A DNA stretch of 53,636 bases from SVTX01 sp045632305 (GCA_045632305.1 JAZQWL010000042.1:1-53636); one strand, 5' to 3'; positions 10,019-18,837 are shown, counted from the stretch's first letter. The notes: generated from the sequence alone by a model not told the origin. Numbers and translations: made by a program.

Positions 10019-11050
10019 TTAATAATGCGTGTTCTTCTTACTTACGCGCAGGTTAATGAGCGTAACTATGAAGATGATACCGAAGAGGATGAGCGCCGCC
10101 GCAGATGCTCGTCCTTCGTTATTACCGAGCTGATCGTAAATATAACCTACCATGGTCTGAAGTCTTGGGACACCCATGGACGCTCCGGGGGGCTGCATGC
10201 CTTCGCCGAAGATACCTACGATACTTGTATACTCCTTGAATCCACCGATGAAGCCCGTAATTACTACGTAGGAGATCATGGGAGAGAGGAGCGGAACTGT
10301 GATCTTTGTAAATACTCTCCACTTGGGTGTAGAGTCGATCTTCGCTGCCTCGTAATACTGCTTGTTTACGCTCTGGAGACCGCCAAGCAAGATAAGGATC
10401 TTGAACGGGAGCGCGTTCCATACGATATATACGATCATTACCGCGATATTTGCGGCGTACGAAGAACCTACGTTGATCCAGTTGATCGGGGCAACACCGA
10501 ATACACCGAGTATCGAGTTTATGATACCCAGCGACGCGCTGGCTCCGACGTTGTTTACGTTTACGCCTACGATATTAAACATCGCGGCGAAAACCATGCC
10601 TATCGCAATAGAGTTTGTTACGTAAGGCAGGAAGAATATTGTCTGAAGGAATCTCTGAAGCGGCTTTATCGCATTAAGACAAACCGCAATGAGAAGCGCC
10701 AGGAATGTAGAGATCGGAACTGTAAGAATACAGAGAAGAACTGTGTTCTTCATGATCGTCTTGAATCCGGCATCCTTGACAACGTCAGTAAAGTTTGTAA
10801 GTCCAAATTCAAACTTACGTCCACCCATATCCTGCGTAAGCGAATACGGTTTATATGCGCCCCAAACGTCGTCTATGCCGTCGCTGTCAAGGTCGATACC
10901 CTGAAGCGGATCCCAGTAGACCGTGAACGCCATCTTAACCGTATTGATAATGGGCCATACTGTAAATATCAGAAGCAGTATGATAGCGGGCAAAAGGTAG
11001 AGCCACGCCTTCCACTTATCAAATTTGATTTTATGCAAAAATTTTTTCAT
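10019..11050 (-). CDS. ABC transporter permease, MalF/UgpA-like
   Basis: 343 residues, ATG 11050 preceded by AAGGAGAT. An N-terminal membrane segment ('AWLYLLPAIILLLIFTVWPI') is followed by an extracytoplasmic loop and about five more segments. The EAA loop 'YEAAKIDSTPKWRVFTKITV' is intact. It is the partner of the MalG-like permease; together they form the membrane channel of the importer. A loop at ~60-90 contains 'DLDSDGIDD', an acidic patch that resembles a calcium-binding stretch; whether it matters is unknown. The gene starts 2 bases after the ATPase gene stops, so translation is probably coupled. Confidence -1.
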   Translation of the reverse strand: MKKFLHKIKFDKWKAWLYLLPAIILLLIFTVWPIINTVKMAFTVYWDPLQGIDLDSDGIDDVWGAYKPYSLTQDMGGRKFEFGLTNFTDVVKDAGFKTIMKNTVLLCILTVPISTFLALLIAVCLNAIKPLQRFLQTIFFLPYVTNSIAIGMVFAAMFNIVGVNVNNVGASASLGIINSILGVFGVAPINWINVGSSYAANIAVMIVYIVWNALPFKILILLGGLQSVNKQYYEAAKIDSTPKWRVFTKITVPLLSPMISYVVITGFIGGFKEYTSIVGIFGEGMQPPGASMGVPRLQTMVGYIYDQLGNNEGRASAAALILFGIIFIVTLINLRVSKKNTHY

Positions 11051-11052
11051 GG

Positions 11053-12177
11053 TTAAATCTCCTTATTTGTAGGAATCTGATCACCAAAATAAATTCTGCC
11101 CTCTGTTTCGCTGTCGAAGAGGAATACCTTATGGGGCTTGAGATTATATCTAACGAACTCACTTGTTTCGTCAACCTTGTAATCAGCGTCAACGATGGAG
11201 CGGATCGTAGCGGAAAGCTTAGCTTCGTGGTCGGAAACGATGCTCACGTCACGGCCCATAACCTCAACGTTTGTAAGCTTACATGTAAGATTGCCGTCAG
11301 CTGCGGGAATGAAGCCCTCGGGACGAACGCCAACGAATACCTCGCGGTCCTCAACACCGGGAACCTCGAGAACAGCTTCCTCGCCAATATAAAGCACGCC
11401 GCCGTTTACAACGCCTTTGAATACGTTGATCGGAGGAGTACCAAGGAACTTAGCAACAAAGAGGTTAATAGGATTATCGTAGATTTCCTGGGGCTTACCG
11501 ATCTGCTGGAGAACGCCAAGCTTCATAACTACGATAAGGTCGGAAATACTCATTGCTTCTTCCTGGTCGTGTGTTACGAATACAGTTGTAATGCCTGTTT
11601 CCTTCTGAATTCTTCTGATCTCTTCACGTGTCTGGAGTCTGAGACGCGCGTCGAGGTTGGAAAGCGGCTCGTCAAGAAGAAGAACTCTGGGCATCTTAAC
11701 AAGGGCGCGGGCAATAGCAACTCTCTGCTGCTGACCACCGGAAAGCTCACTGGGCTTTCTTTCCATAAGCTCATCGATCTGTACGAGCTTTGCTACCTGA
11801 ACAGCTCTCTCAAGCATTTCTTCCTTTGTCATCTTGTCTTCACCGCGAAGGTTCTGCAAGGGGAAAAGAATGTTCTGCTTAACTGTTAAGTGGGGGTAAA
11901 GAGCGTAGTTCTGGAAAACAAGACCAATACCTCTGTTTTCGGGGGAAAGCTCGGTTACATCCTCTTCACCGAAGAAAATGCTACCGGACGTGGGCTTCTG
12001 GAGACCACTGATCATGTAAAGAGTTGTACTCTTTCCGCATCCCGAAGGACCGAGAAGTCCTACGAGCTTGCCGTCGGGGATCTCAAACGTAAAGTTATTT
12101 ACGGCAATAACTTCTTCATTTGATTTCTTATTACGGCTGGGGAAAATTTTTGTCAAATTCTGCAATTCAACTTTCAT
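11053..12177 (-). CDS. ABC transporter ATP-binding protein, MsmX/UgpC-like
   Basis: 374 residues, ATG 12177 with AAGGAGGT upstream. The nucleotide-binding domain has Walker A 'GPSGCGKST' (~43-51), Q-loop 'VFQNYALYPH', signature 'LSGGQQQR' (~143), Walker B 'VLLLDEPLSNLDA' and the switch His in 'VFVTHDQEEA'. The C-terminal third is the beta-rich TOBE-type regulatory domain normal for CUT1 ATPases. Length is typical. It powers the importer formed by the two downstream permeases. In many Bacillota one such ATPase serves several importers, so it could also energise others, for example one using the orphan binding protein at 51554-53014; that is inference. Confidence -1.
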   Translation of the reverse strand: MKVELQNLTKIFPSRNKKSNEEVIAVNNFTFEIPDGKLVGLLGPSGCGKSTTLYMISGLQKPTSGSIFFGEEDVTELSPENRGIGLVFQNYALYPHLTVKQNILFPLQNLRGEDKMTKEEMLERAVQVAKLVQIDELMERKPSELSGGQQQRVAIARALVKMPRVLLLDEPLSNLDARLRLQTREEIRRIQKETGITTVFVTHDQEEAMSISDLIVVMKLGVLQQIGKPQEIYDNPINLFVAKFLGTPPINVFKGVVNGGVLYIGEEAVLEVPGVEDREVFVGVRPEGFIPAADGNLTCKLTNVEVMGRDVSIVSDHEAKLSATIRSIVDADYKVDETSEFVRYNLKPHKVFLFDSETEGRIYFGDQIPTNKEI

Positions 12178-12253
12178 TCAACCTAAACCTCCTTGAAAGT
12201 CAATCTTTGTGTTTTATTTTTTAATTTATTTTAACATAAATAAATTTCGAAAA

Positions 12254-13012
12254 TTAGTAGTCTGCGCGCTGAGCTGCCTCGAGATGGATCTTTTTCTTAA
12301 CCTCAAGGAGTTCCTCCTCGCTTTCAAATATTCTCTGGCTCGCGTAATCCACAACAACCGTATCGGATATAAGATCGTGTATTGCGGAATTGGTCTTCGT
12401 AACGATCAACATTACAACCTGAAGAACCGCTATGAGAAGAAGCACAATAATGCCGACAAGTCCGAGCTTTCCTGTAAGTATCATAAGAATGATGCATACG
12501 GGAACCATAGTTTCCATTGTGCATTTTCCGAGGATCGCGCGTATAAACAACGCAGGACCTGTGATCTTAACGCAATTGGAACGGACAACCGCAAGTCCGA
12601 ACACCTTCTTACCAAGTGTGCGTCCGTGCTTGAATATCAAAGGAAGAACGAACTCAAGCAGTATCATGGGAATAAGAACGCTGAGCGATACAAGAAGCAG
12701 GAAGAGAACGTCGGACATAGCATGCGCGCGAGCGACCTCGGGATCGCTTCCGTACGCCTTATCGGCTGCCTCATATCTCTGCTTTACGTCCTCGGGAAGC
12801 GCCTCGCGCTCCTCGGGAGTTATATCCAGGTCGATATCATACTCCTGAGCATATTTTTCGCGGGCATCCGCGATAGTTTTATTATAATCGTCGTAGCCAA
12901 GCACCGACGATAAAATCAGTGACAAGCAAAGCGCCAATAAAATAAACGCCATAGCATCGCACAAAAACGCAGAGAATCTTTTAAAAATCCCCGCCTTTTG
13001 TAAATCAAGCAT
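12254..13012 (-). CDS. RDD family membrane protein
   Basis: 252 residues from ATG 13012, chosen because AAAGGA lies about 8 bases upstream; an in-frame start 57 bases earlier lacks this. The N-terminus 'AGIFKRFSAFLCDAM' contains the Arg and Asp typical of RDD proteins, and 'TLGKKVFGLAVV' in the middle matches the second conserved stretch. At least three membrane segments are visible (~18-42, ~110-135, ~170-200), with a charged loop at ~45-95 rich in Glu and Asp. RDD proteins are poorly understood; some act as ion antiporters. The gene is first after a good promoter and is followed after 76 bases by the ABC operon on the same strand, so it may be co-transcribed with it. A C-terminal ~25-residue charged tail is present. 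Confidence -1.
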   Translation of the reverse strand: MLDLQKAGIFKRFSAFLCDAMAFILLALCLSLILSSVLGYDDYNKTIADAREKYAQEYDIDLDITPEEREALPEDVKQRYEAADKAYGSDPEVARAHAMSDVLFLLLVSLSVLIPMILLEFVLPLIFKHGRTLGKKVFGLAVVRSNCVKITGPALFIRAILGKCTMETMVPVCIILMILTGKLGLVGIIVLLLIAVLQVVMLIVTKTNSAIHDLISDTVVVDYASQRIFESEEELLEVKKKIHLEAAQRADY

Positions 13013-13137
13013 AACAAAAATCCTTTCATAAAGCGGCAAGCCCGAACAAGCGCAAAATTTATGCGACATTTATTCGTAAGCATCAAACCTCGCCCCAAAA
13101 AAGCGCAAAGTTACCCCTTTTTTAGTTACCTATATAT

Positions 13138-13166
13138 ATAATACCACACATTTTCTGAAAATACAA
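13138..13166 (-). promoter_or_regulatory. sigma-A promoter for the RDD/ABC/nuclease operon
   Basis: Reading the minus strand: -35 TTGTAT (13161-13166), 17-base spacer, -10 TATTAT (13138-13143). It is 126 bases upstream of the RDD start codon and is the only good match found before this gene. Confidence 0.6.
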
Positions 13167-13448
13167 CTGTTTTTTTAAAAATCGTCGAAAAGCACATACA
13201 CTTTAATGCTTTTTGTCGTACCAAAATTTTTTGGGCAACAAACGTAAATTTTAATTCCCAAAATCCTATAAACAATATGTTTATAACATAACCTTTTGTT
13301 GTTTTTTGTCGATTTTTTTGCTATAATTTAGATTTTTTGTTCTATTTTTGGATGCTTTTCAGGTCTAAAATCCCATTTTTTGAGATATGTCAAATTGTCC
13401 AAAAGGACGTGCGGGGATAACAAATCCCATTTTTCGACACTCTTTCGG

Positions 13449-13477
13449 TTGACATATCAATATTAATATGGTATAAT
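13449..13477 (+). promoter_or_regulatory. consensus sigma-A promoter
   Basis: -35 TTGACA (13449-13454), spacer of 17 bases, -10 TATAAT (13472-13477): a perfect match to the consensus. Transcription would start near 13484, about 48 bases before the 5'-nucleotidase ATG. Confidence 0.9.
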
Positions 13478-13531
13478 TATAATAGGTCAAAATTTACTTT
13501 AATGATACACTGATTTACGGAGAAATTATTT

Positions 13532-15271
13532 ATGAAAAAAATCCTGATTGCATTTTTACTTATAGCTTCCCTTCTGCTTTCCGCATGTAATATGAACGCG
13601 GAAGCCCCAAACGGCGGCTTGAATACAAATGACGAAACAACCGCAAGTGTGGAAAATCCCACCGCCTCGACGGATGAAAACGCGACGGACGGCGAGGACG
13701 AGACGACTTCTCCTGCCGACACGACCTCAAAGGATACCGATCAATCCAAAGAGGACGATACAACTGCCAAGGATGAGGATACTACAACGTCTGAAAGCAA
13801 TGACGGCACAACTGCTACGGATGAAGACGGTACTACTAAAGAAGAAAACACTACCGCCACTCCTCAGCCCGACACCGACTCGGAAAACCATAAAGACTCC
13901 GACAACAACGGCTACTGTGACGATTGCGGCATTTACGTAATCGTTACCGTCGATTTCTATTCTATCAACGACCTTCACGGAAAATTTGAAGACAGCGACA
14001 GCCAGCCGGGTGTGGACGAGCTTACCTCCTACCTCAAGGGCAGACGCGACATTGACGACTTTACCGTTTTCCTTTCCGCAGGAGATATGTGGCAGGGCGG
14101 CACGGCATCCAACGGCACCAAGGGTAAGATCATGACCGACTGGATGAACCACCTCGGCTTTGATGCGATGACTCTCGGAAACCACGAGTTTGACTGGGGT
14201 CAGGATGCGATCAAGGCAAACGTCGCTATTGCCGAATTCCCCATTCTCGCCATCAATATTTACGACGATTCAACAGGACAGAGAGTCGAATACTGTAAGC
14301 CCTCGGTTATGATCGAGCGCGGAGGAGCCAAGATAGGCATCATCGGTGCTATGGGCGACTGCTATTCTTCGATTTCTGCCGAAATGACCAGAGGTATACA
14401 TTTCAAAACGGGCAGCCAGCTCACTTCTCTTGTAAAAGCGGAAAGCCAGAAGCTTCGTGAGTCGGGCGCGGATATTATCGTTTACCTTATTCATGACGGA
14501 ACAAGCTACAAGAACGTGAACGTAAACGATTATTATGACATTTCCCTTTCCAGCGGCGGATACGTTGACGTTGTATTCGGCGGACACTCGCATAGCTACT
14601 ACATAACACGCGACGCCTACGGTGTTCCCCACCTTCAGGGCGGCGGAGACAATTCCAAGGGTATGACGCACGTTGAGGTTAATATCAACTATGCAAACGA
14701 AGAATTGGTATTTACTGCAACGGATTACGTTGAACACAGAGATTGCGCGTCTCTTGAGGACGATCCCATAGTTCAGCAGCTTCTTAGCAAATATTGGAGC
14801 GAAATCGGTTGGATGTACGATAAGCTCGGATATAATTCAAGCTATAGAGACGGTGATTTCATAAGTAATCTTGCCGCAGAGCTTTACCTTAAGGCAGGTA
14901 TTGAAAAATGGGGCGACAAGTACGATATCGTCCTTGCGGGCGGAAGCATCAACACCCGAAGCCCATACGAGTTAAACAAGGGTTATATCGAATACGGAGA
15001 CCTTCAGATGGTTCTTCCCTTCGACAATCCTCTGTATCTTTGTTCGATCAAGGGCAGCGACCTTATTTCCTTTATGAATAGAAGCGGCTACTATATTGCT
15101 TCAAATATAAACTCCTCCCAGATCAACAGAAATGACACTTATTATATCATTGCAGACAGCTGGACGGCTCTTTACGCTCCCGCGAAATGCACACCTGTTG
15201 AGCTTTACGATGAAACGACGTTTGCAAGAGATCTGATCGCCAAGTATATTATGGCGGGCGGCCTTGAATAA
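13532..15271 (+). CDS. 5'-nucleotidase / UshA-family metallophosphoesterase lipoprotein
   Basis: 579 residues. ATG 13532 follows CGGAG. The signal peptide ends in LSAC (Cys19), then a Thr/Asp/Glu-rich linker runs to about residue 125. The metallophosphoesterase domain shows the metal-binding motifs in order: 'NDLHG' (~146), 'GDMWQGG' (~187), 'GNHEFDWG' (~216) and 'GGHSHS' (~349). The C-terminal 5'-nucleotidase domain follows, with 'LAGGSIN' and 'YGDLQMVLPFDN'. Such enzymes release phosphate from nucleotides at the cell surface so that nucleosides can be taken up; related members cleave other phosphate esters. It is driven by a consensus promoter and followed after 34 bases by the ribonuclease-domain lipoprotein, which fits a pathway RNA to nucleotide to nucleoside plus phosphate. 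Exact substrate is unproven. Confidence 0.88.
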   Translation: MKKILIAFLLIASLLLSACNMNAEAPNGGLNTNDETTASVENPTASTDENATDGEDETTSPADTTSKDTDQSKEDDTTAKDEDTTTSESNDGTTATDEDGTTKEENTTATPQPDTDSENHKDSDNNGYCDDCGIYVIVTVDFYSINDLHGKFEDSDSQPGVDELTSYLKGRRDIDDFTVFLSAGDMWQGGTASNGTKGKIMTDWMNHLGFDAMTLGNHEFDWGQDAIKANVAIAEFPILAINIYDDSTGQRVEYCKPSVMIERGGAKIGIIGAMGDCYSSISAEMTRGIHFKTGSQLTSLVKAESQKLRESGADIIVYLIHDGTSYKNVNVNDYYDISLSSGGYVDVVFGGHSHSYYITRDAYGVPHLQGGGDNSKGMTHVEVNINYANEELVFTATDYVEHRDCASLEDDPIVQQLLSKYWSEIGWMYDKLGYNSSYRDGDFISNLAAELYLKAGIEKWGDKYDIVLAGGSINTRSPYELNKGYIEYGDLQMVLPFDNPLYLCSIKGSDLISFMNRSGYYIASNINSSQINRNDTYYIIADSWTALYAPAKCTPVELYDETTFARDLIAKYIMAGGLE

Positions 15272-15305
15272 TTTAGACACGAAAATCAATACGTTTGGAG
15301 AATAA

Positions 15306-16964
15306 ATGAAACTTTTTTCTAAAATTTTAATACTGCTTCTGGTGTTCTGCCTGATCCTTACGGGCTGTAATACAAATTTAAGCGAGCAGGAAACCACAGA
15401 AGCCAACGTTGAGTCGCAAACTCCTTTTGACGATCATACGAAATCGAACGGTGAGGCAACGTCGGACGAGCTTCCGAGCGAAGAAAATTCGTCGGCGGAA
15501 GATACAACCACCACAACCAACGAAAACACCACCGACGTTGATAACACTACATCCGATGATGAAAGCAATACGGAAGACGAAAGTGAGAGCGCGTCGGAAG
15601 AAACCACTTCAACGGGTGACAATGAGACTACAGAGGACGAGGAAGGCACTACCGAGGAAGCTTCTACAGAGGAAGCTACCACCGACGAAGAGCAAACCAC
15701 CGTCGATCCCGAAAGCATAATTGAAGAAAATCCCAAGCCCGATTCCGAAATTTCCATCAAGACCGCTATCGCTCTGGGTCTTACCTACGCGTCCAATAAA
15801 TTCTCGACGGATAAGTTCTACGTCAGAGGCAAGGTAACGAACATTGAGGACGGCTCAAAAGTAAATATTACAATTAAAAACAAGTACGGCGACGAGCTTT
15901 ATCTCTATACTGTATATGGCAAAAACGGAGATTCTTACTCCTCGATGACCACAAAGCCGCAGATCGGCGACACAATTCTCGTCTACGGAATAATCGGTCA
16001 GTTCAGAAGCACACCCGAGATGAAGAACGGCTGGATCGTCGAGATCGAAGGCGATACGGGAGATCTTCCGAACCCCGACGATCCCTACGCAAACGTAACC
16101 GCAGAAGAATTTTATGCGAATTACAAGCCCGCGACAAGCTGGGAGGACGCTTATTGGAGATCCCGCCATTACTTTATGTCCGGAGAGATAGCCGATCAGT
16201 ATCAAGCACCCACATTCTCACAGTACCGTCCCGAGCACAACGGCATTTTTAAGAAAAACTATTCCATGATATACTCGGATGACGGTAACACTTACACTGT
16301 ACTTGATTCAAACGGACAGGTCGCCTTCAAGATCTACCGCGGAGGCGCGTACATCATGCTTGAGGAGGTAGCCGCGTACGTATTCGCATTCGGTGACATT
16401 CCCGCAAACTATAATCCCAATAAGAACGCTTCCCCATCGTCAAGTCCGTGGGGCAAGTATTTACGAGTAAACAAAACGAATTTCTCAGGTAACGTAAGCT
16501 CATATCCTTATGAGCCCGAGCTTCCCGATATTACGGGCTGCGGCGGTAAAACCTACTACTACGAGATCGACATCGGCACTATGGGTACGGACTGCGATCC
16601 GAGTTACCCCATAAGAGTATACAATGACGGCAGATCCATCACACGCGGAGCTGCAAGAATCGTTTTTGGACGCCGTGATCTCAACGGGAACGGCACTTAC
16701 GAGGCGGGCGAAATTTACGTATTCTACACCTACAACCACTACAACGATTTCCAGGAATACCTCAACTACGAGGGCGGCTGGGGTGAAATGTTCGGTAATA
16801 TTACCGGCGGCGGTTCACTCAGCAGCAAGAGCGATTACAATCCCACAGAGTACGTTCACGTTCTGGGCGAAAGCTTTGCAAAAGCCACACCCGCATACAG
16901 AAAGGTTTCCGTTTACTACATCGATACAAGAACGCTTTATTATGCAACACGCATGTGCGCGTAA
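15306..16964 (+). CDS. lipoprotein with OB-like domain and barnase/RNase Sa-type ribonuclease domain
   Basis: 552 residues, ATG 15306 with GGAG 7 bases upstream. The signal peptide ends in LTGC (Cys22); residues ~25-140 are an extreme Thr/Glu/Asp linker. An OB-like module at ~150-265 ('FYVRGKVTNIEDG', 'GDTILVYGIIGQF') closely resembles those in the giant lipoprotein at 1-5848. The C-terminal part matches guanyl-type ribonucleases: Glu420 in 'YYYEIDIG' aligns with RNase Sa Glu54, Arg447 and Arg451 in 'TRGAARIVFG' with Arg65 and Arg69, and His478 in 'YNHYNDF' with His85. All four active-site positions are therefore kept. The domain is larger than RNase Sa, with an insertion before the catalytic strand. 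No barstar-like inhibitor gene is seen nearby, which is consistent with a secreted enzyme. Likely role: cleavage of extracellular RNA. Confidence 0.8.
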   Translation: MKLFSKILILLLVFCLILTGCNTNLSEQETTEANVESQTPFDDHTKSNGEATSDELPSEENSSAEDTTTTTNENTTDVDNTTSDDESNTEDESESASEETTSTGDNETTEDEEGTTEEASTEEATTDEEQTTVDPESIIEENPKPDSEISIKTAIALGLTYASNKFSTDKFYVRGKVTNIEDGSKVNITIKNKYGDELYLYTVYGKNGDSYSSMTTKPQIGDTILVYGIIGQFRSTPEMKNGWIVEIEGDTGDLPNPDDPYANVTAEEFYANYKPATSWEDAYWRSRHYFMSGEIADQYQAPTFSQYRPEHNGIFKKNYSMIYSDDGNTYTVLDSNGQVAFKIYRGGAYIMLEEVAAYVFAFGDIPANYNPNKNASPSSSPWGKYLRVNKTNFSGNVSSYPYEPELPDITGCGGKTYYYEIDIGTMGTDCDPSYPIRVYNDGRSITRGAARIVFGRRDLNGNGTYEAGEIYVFYTYNHYNDFQEYLNYEGGWGEMFGNITGGGSLSSKSDYNPTEYVHVLGESFAKATPAYRKVSVYYIDTRTLYYATRMCA

Positions 16965-16976
16965 ACGTAAAATTAA

Positions 16977-17007
16977 AAGAACCGAGAAAATTCTCGGTTC
17001 TTTTTTA
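16977..17007. terminator. bidirectional intrinsic terminator
   Basis: 12-base stem AAGAACCGAGAA with its complement (16977-16988 and 16991-17002), followed by a T run on the plus strand and preceded by an A-rich tract. It separates the ribonuclease gene from the convergent minus-strand cluster. Confidence 0.9.
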
Positions 17008-17307
17008 TTCAATTACTTCAATATAAAAGCTCACGGGACGGAATCCGTCATTGCAGGATATCATAGCGGATCGCTTATTTTTCATCCAACCGTCAAACAG
17101 ATCTTCGCCTCCTGACGCAAGATACAGCACGAACTGTTCCATACTCTCCCATGCGCTCTGACATAGTCCTTCGGGCTTACCGTTTCCGTCATAAATAAAA
17201 GTATCGCCCAAATTCATATCGCATGCATTTTCAATTGGATTTTCATACTGCTCCGACAACTCCTTATGCCAGACCTTTTTTGCAACTGTAATTTTAATAT
17301 TTTTCAT
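17005..17307 (-). CDS. TIGR04076-like small protein
   Basis: 100 residues from ATG 17307; GAGG lies about 6 bases upstream, whereas the longer in-frame start overlaps the previous gene without support. The pattern 'KITV' at the start, 'GDTFIYDGNGKPEGLCQSAW', an acidic-glycine stretch and 'ISCNDGFRPVSFYIE' at the end match the TIGR04076 family of unknown function. Two conserved Cys are present (in 'GLCQ' and 'SCND'). No signal peptide or membrane segment. The start codon is just after the stop of the preceding gene, so it is the last gene of the cluster. Confidence 0.7.
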   Translation of the reverse strand: MKNIKITVAKKVWHKELSEQYENPIENACDMNLGDTFIYDGNGKPEGLCQSAWESMEQFVLYLASGGEDLFDGWMKNKRSAMISCNDGFRPVSFYIEVIE

Positions 17308-17308
17308 G

Positions 17309-18280
17309 TTATTCCTCAATATCCAAAGGATAAGAAATCACCTTGTTGGCAAAGAAGAATTTGCCGACAATGTACTTGTTACAAGCAGACTCGAAGCTAA
17401 CGATGATTCGTCCGTCAACGATGTCCATATCCTCACTGAATGCAGGCATAAGTACGTCCTTTGTCATATTGCTCGAATCGAGATAATAGAGAGGAATGTC
17501 CTTTTCACCTACTGCAACTGTCTTACCGCTATCATTTGCTTCCTTGTAGAATGTAAGGTGGGATGAGGAAAGTCCGTAGGACGTTGAGAGTGCATAAACA
17601 TCACCCGACTTGACAAAGCCCTGAACCTTATCCTTAACAGAAATGAAATATTCGGGAGCTTCATTGTCAAACGAGCCATCAGAAGAAAGCTTATATGCAA
17701 CTACAAACGCGTGGTTTTCGTCACCCGCAGGAGTAACGTATGTGTGGGCGGGATCAGCTACGTACTTGTTTCCGTCATGGAATTCTGCAAAATATATGTA
17801 CTTATCATCATTGAAGGTACAAGAAGGCTTAACCTCAACATGAACCTTGTCTACAGGGGTAACCTTACCACCGTCCTTACCGTTCAAAATATCCGAACGC
17901 TTAAAGATCTGAACACCCGATTCTTCTACAATATAAACATATTCACCGACGCAGGTAACACCGCCACCGTGGCTCTTGGTTCTCTCACCGTCTTCTTCGA
18001 CGCTTATAAGCTCGACTACGTTATTATCTTTTACAACGTAAATGGAGAGATAGTCCTCATTATAACCTGTAAAGATATAAGTATCCTTGTCGTCTACATA
18101 GCACAAGCCCTGAGGAACGTAGCCCTCGGAAAGACCGGGGATCTTACATACAACCTCTTTGTTTTTAACGTAATCAGCATAAACGATCTGCTTAGCAATC
18201 GAAAGAGATAAAATTACAAGAGCAAATAAAGCTACGATAGAAATTATCGCAATAAAAATAATTTTCTTCCAAATTTTCAT
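17309..18280 (-). CDS. membrane-anchored protein of unknown function, probable beta-propeller
   Basis: 323 residues, ATG 18280 preceded by GGGAGG. One N-terminal membrane segment (~5-30) places the rest outside the cell. The outer part is made of short strands with repeated patterns such as 'TYIFTGYNED', 'EYVYIVEESG', 'KYIYFAEFHDG' and 'GDVYALSTSYG', which suggests a propeller-type fold; 'SHGGGVTCVG' is a notable glycine-rich turn. I do not recognise a specific family. Its start overlaps the bioY stop by four bases (ATGA), which implies coupled translation. Function unknown. Confidence 0.7.
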   Translation of the reverse strand: MKIWKKIIFIAIISIVALFALVILSLSIAKQIVYADYVKNKEVVCKIPGLSEGYVPQGLCYVDDKDTYIFTGYNEDYLSIYVVKDNNVVELISVEEDGERTKSHGGGVTCVGEYVYIVEESGVQIFKRSDILNGKDGGKVTPVDKVHVEVKPSCTFNDDKYIYFAEFHDGNKYVADPAHTYVTPAGDENHAFVVAYKLSSDGSFDNEAPEYFISVKDKVQGFVKSGDVYALSTSYGLSSSHLTFYKEANDSGKTVAVGEKDIPLYYLDSSNMTKDVLMPAFSEDMDIVDGRIIVSFESACNKYIVGKFFFANKVISYPLDIEE

Positions 18281-18837
18281 TGTTTTCCTCCCAAATCAGT
18301 TCTCAAAAATAATAATCTTTTCGACAGATATGCTGCAAGTGCCGCTTTAATTATATCAAAAGCAATATATGGAAAAACGAGAACCGTTATCGCAGAATAA
18401 AGCGATACGTACGCATCTTTTGAATAAACGACACAATAAAAGACAATTCCGCAAGCATACAAGACAATGCTTGATATAAGCATAAAGAGGAAGCGAACAG
18501 AAAACGATTTGTTTCCCTTTTTGTATAAGGCATCAGACACACAACCAACAATCGTCGCAACAGGAATAAATCCCAAAATAAATCCGCCGCTTATCCCGCT
18601 CAAGGCAGATATACCTGCCTGACCTGCAGAAAACACGGGAAGCCCCGCCACTCCGATCAAAACATAGATCAAGGTTGAGAGAAGCCCGATTTTAAGCCCG
18701 AATATTCCGCATATAAGCATTATAGCGAAGCTCTGCAGTGTGATCGGAATAAAAAACGGGATTTGTATATATGCCGACACAACGATAAGCGCAGCTCCAA
18801 TGCCTACCGTACAAATTCCGACAATTTTATTTTTCAT
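18277..18837 (-). CDS. bioY: BioY family biotin transporter (ECF S component)
   Basis: 186 residues from ATG 18837 with about six hydrophobic segments. The conserved early stretch 'IPITLQSFAIMLICGIFG' and 'GISALSGISGGFILGF' are typical of BioY, the membrane subunit that binds biotin in energy-coupling-factor importers. No ECF ATPase or transmembrane T subunit lies in this window, so it would share a module encoded elsewhere or act alone. The ATG overlaps the end of the glycosyltransferase gene by 11 bases and has no clear ribosome binding site, so re-initiation is likely. No biotin biosynthesis gene is nearby, consistent with a scavenger. Confidence 0.88.
   Translation of the reverse strand: MKNKIVGICTVGIGAALIVVSAYIQIPFFIPITLQSFAIMLICGIFGLKIGLLSTLIYVLIGVAGLPVFSAGQAGISALSGISGGFILGFIPVATIVGCVSDALYKKGNKSFSVRFLFMLISSIVLYACGIVFYCVVYSKDAYVSLYSAITVLVFPYIAFDIIKAALAAYLSKRLLFLRTDLGGKQ

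Larger units (their letters stand above)
13099..13531. promoter_or_regulatory. divergent AT-rich regulatory region
   Basis: 433 bases between the divergent RDD and 5'-nucleotidase genes. It holds the minus-strand promoter at 13138-13166, a possible plus-strand promoter at 13299-13327 (TTGTTT, 17, TATAAT) and the strong plus-strand promoter at 13449-13477. A 13-base direct repeat AAATCCCATTTTT occurs at 13368-13380 and 13422-13434, and a small hairpin GTCC-AAAA-GGAC lies between them at 13397-13408. These could be binding sites for a regulator of both operons. No gene was seen. Confidence 0.5.

Noticed and set aside
9971..11056. Plus-strand frame of 361 codons
   Set aside because: It overlaps the two permease genes on the other strand, whose EAA loops and membrane segments are clear.
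13099..13531. Riboswitch before the 5'-nucleotidase gene
   Set aside because: Only 48 bases separate the promoter start from the ATG and no known riboswitch core was found.
16977..17007. Antitoxin (barstar-like) gene beside the ribonuclease
   Set aside because: The only nearby small gene at 17005-17307 belongs to the TIGR04076 group and is not barstar-like, and the RNase is secreted.
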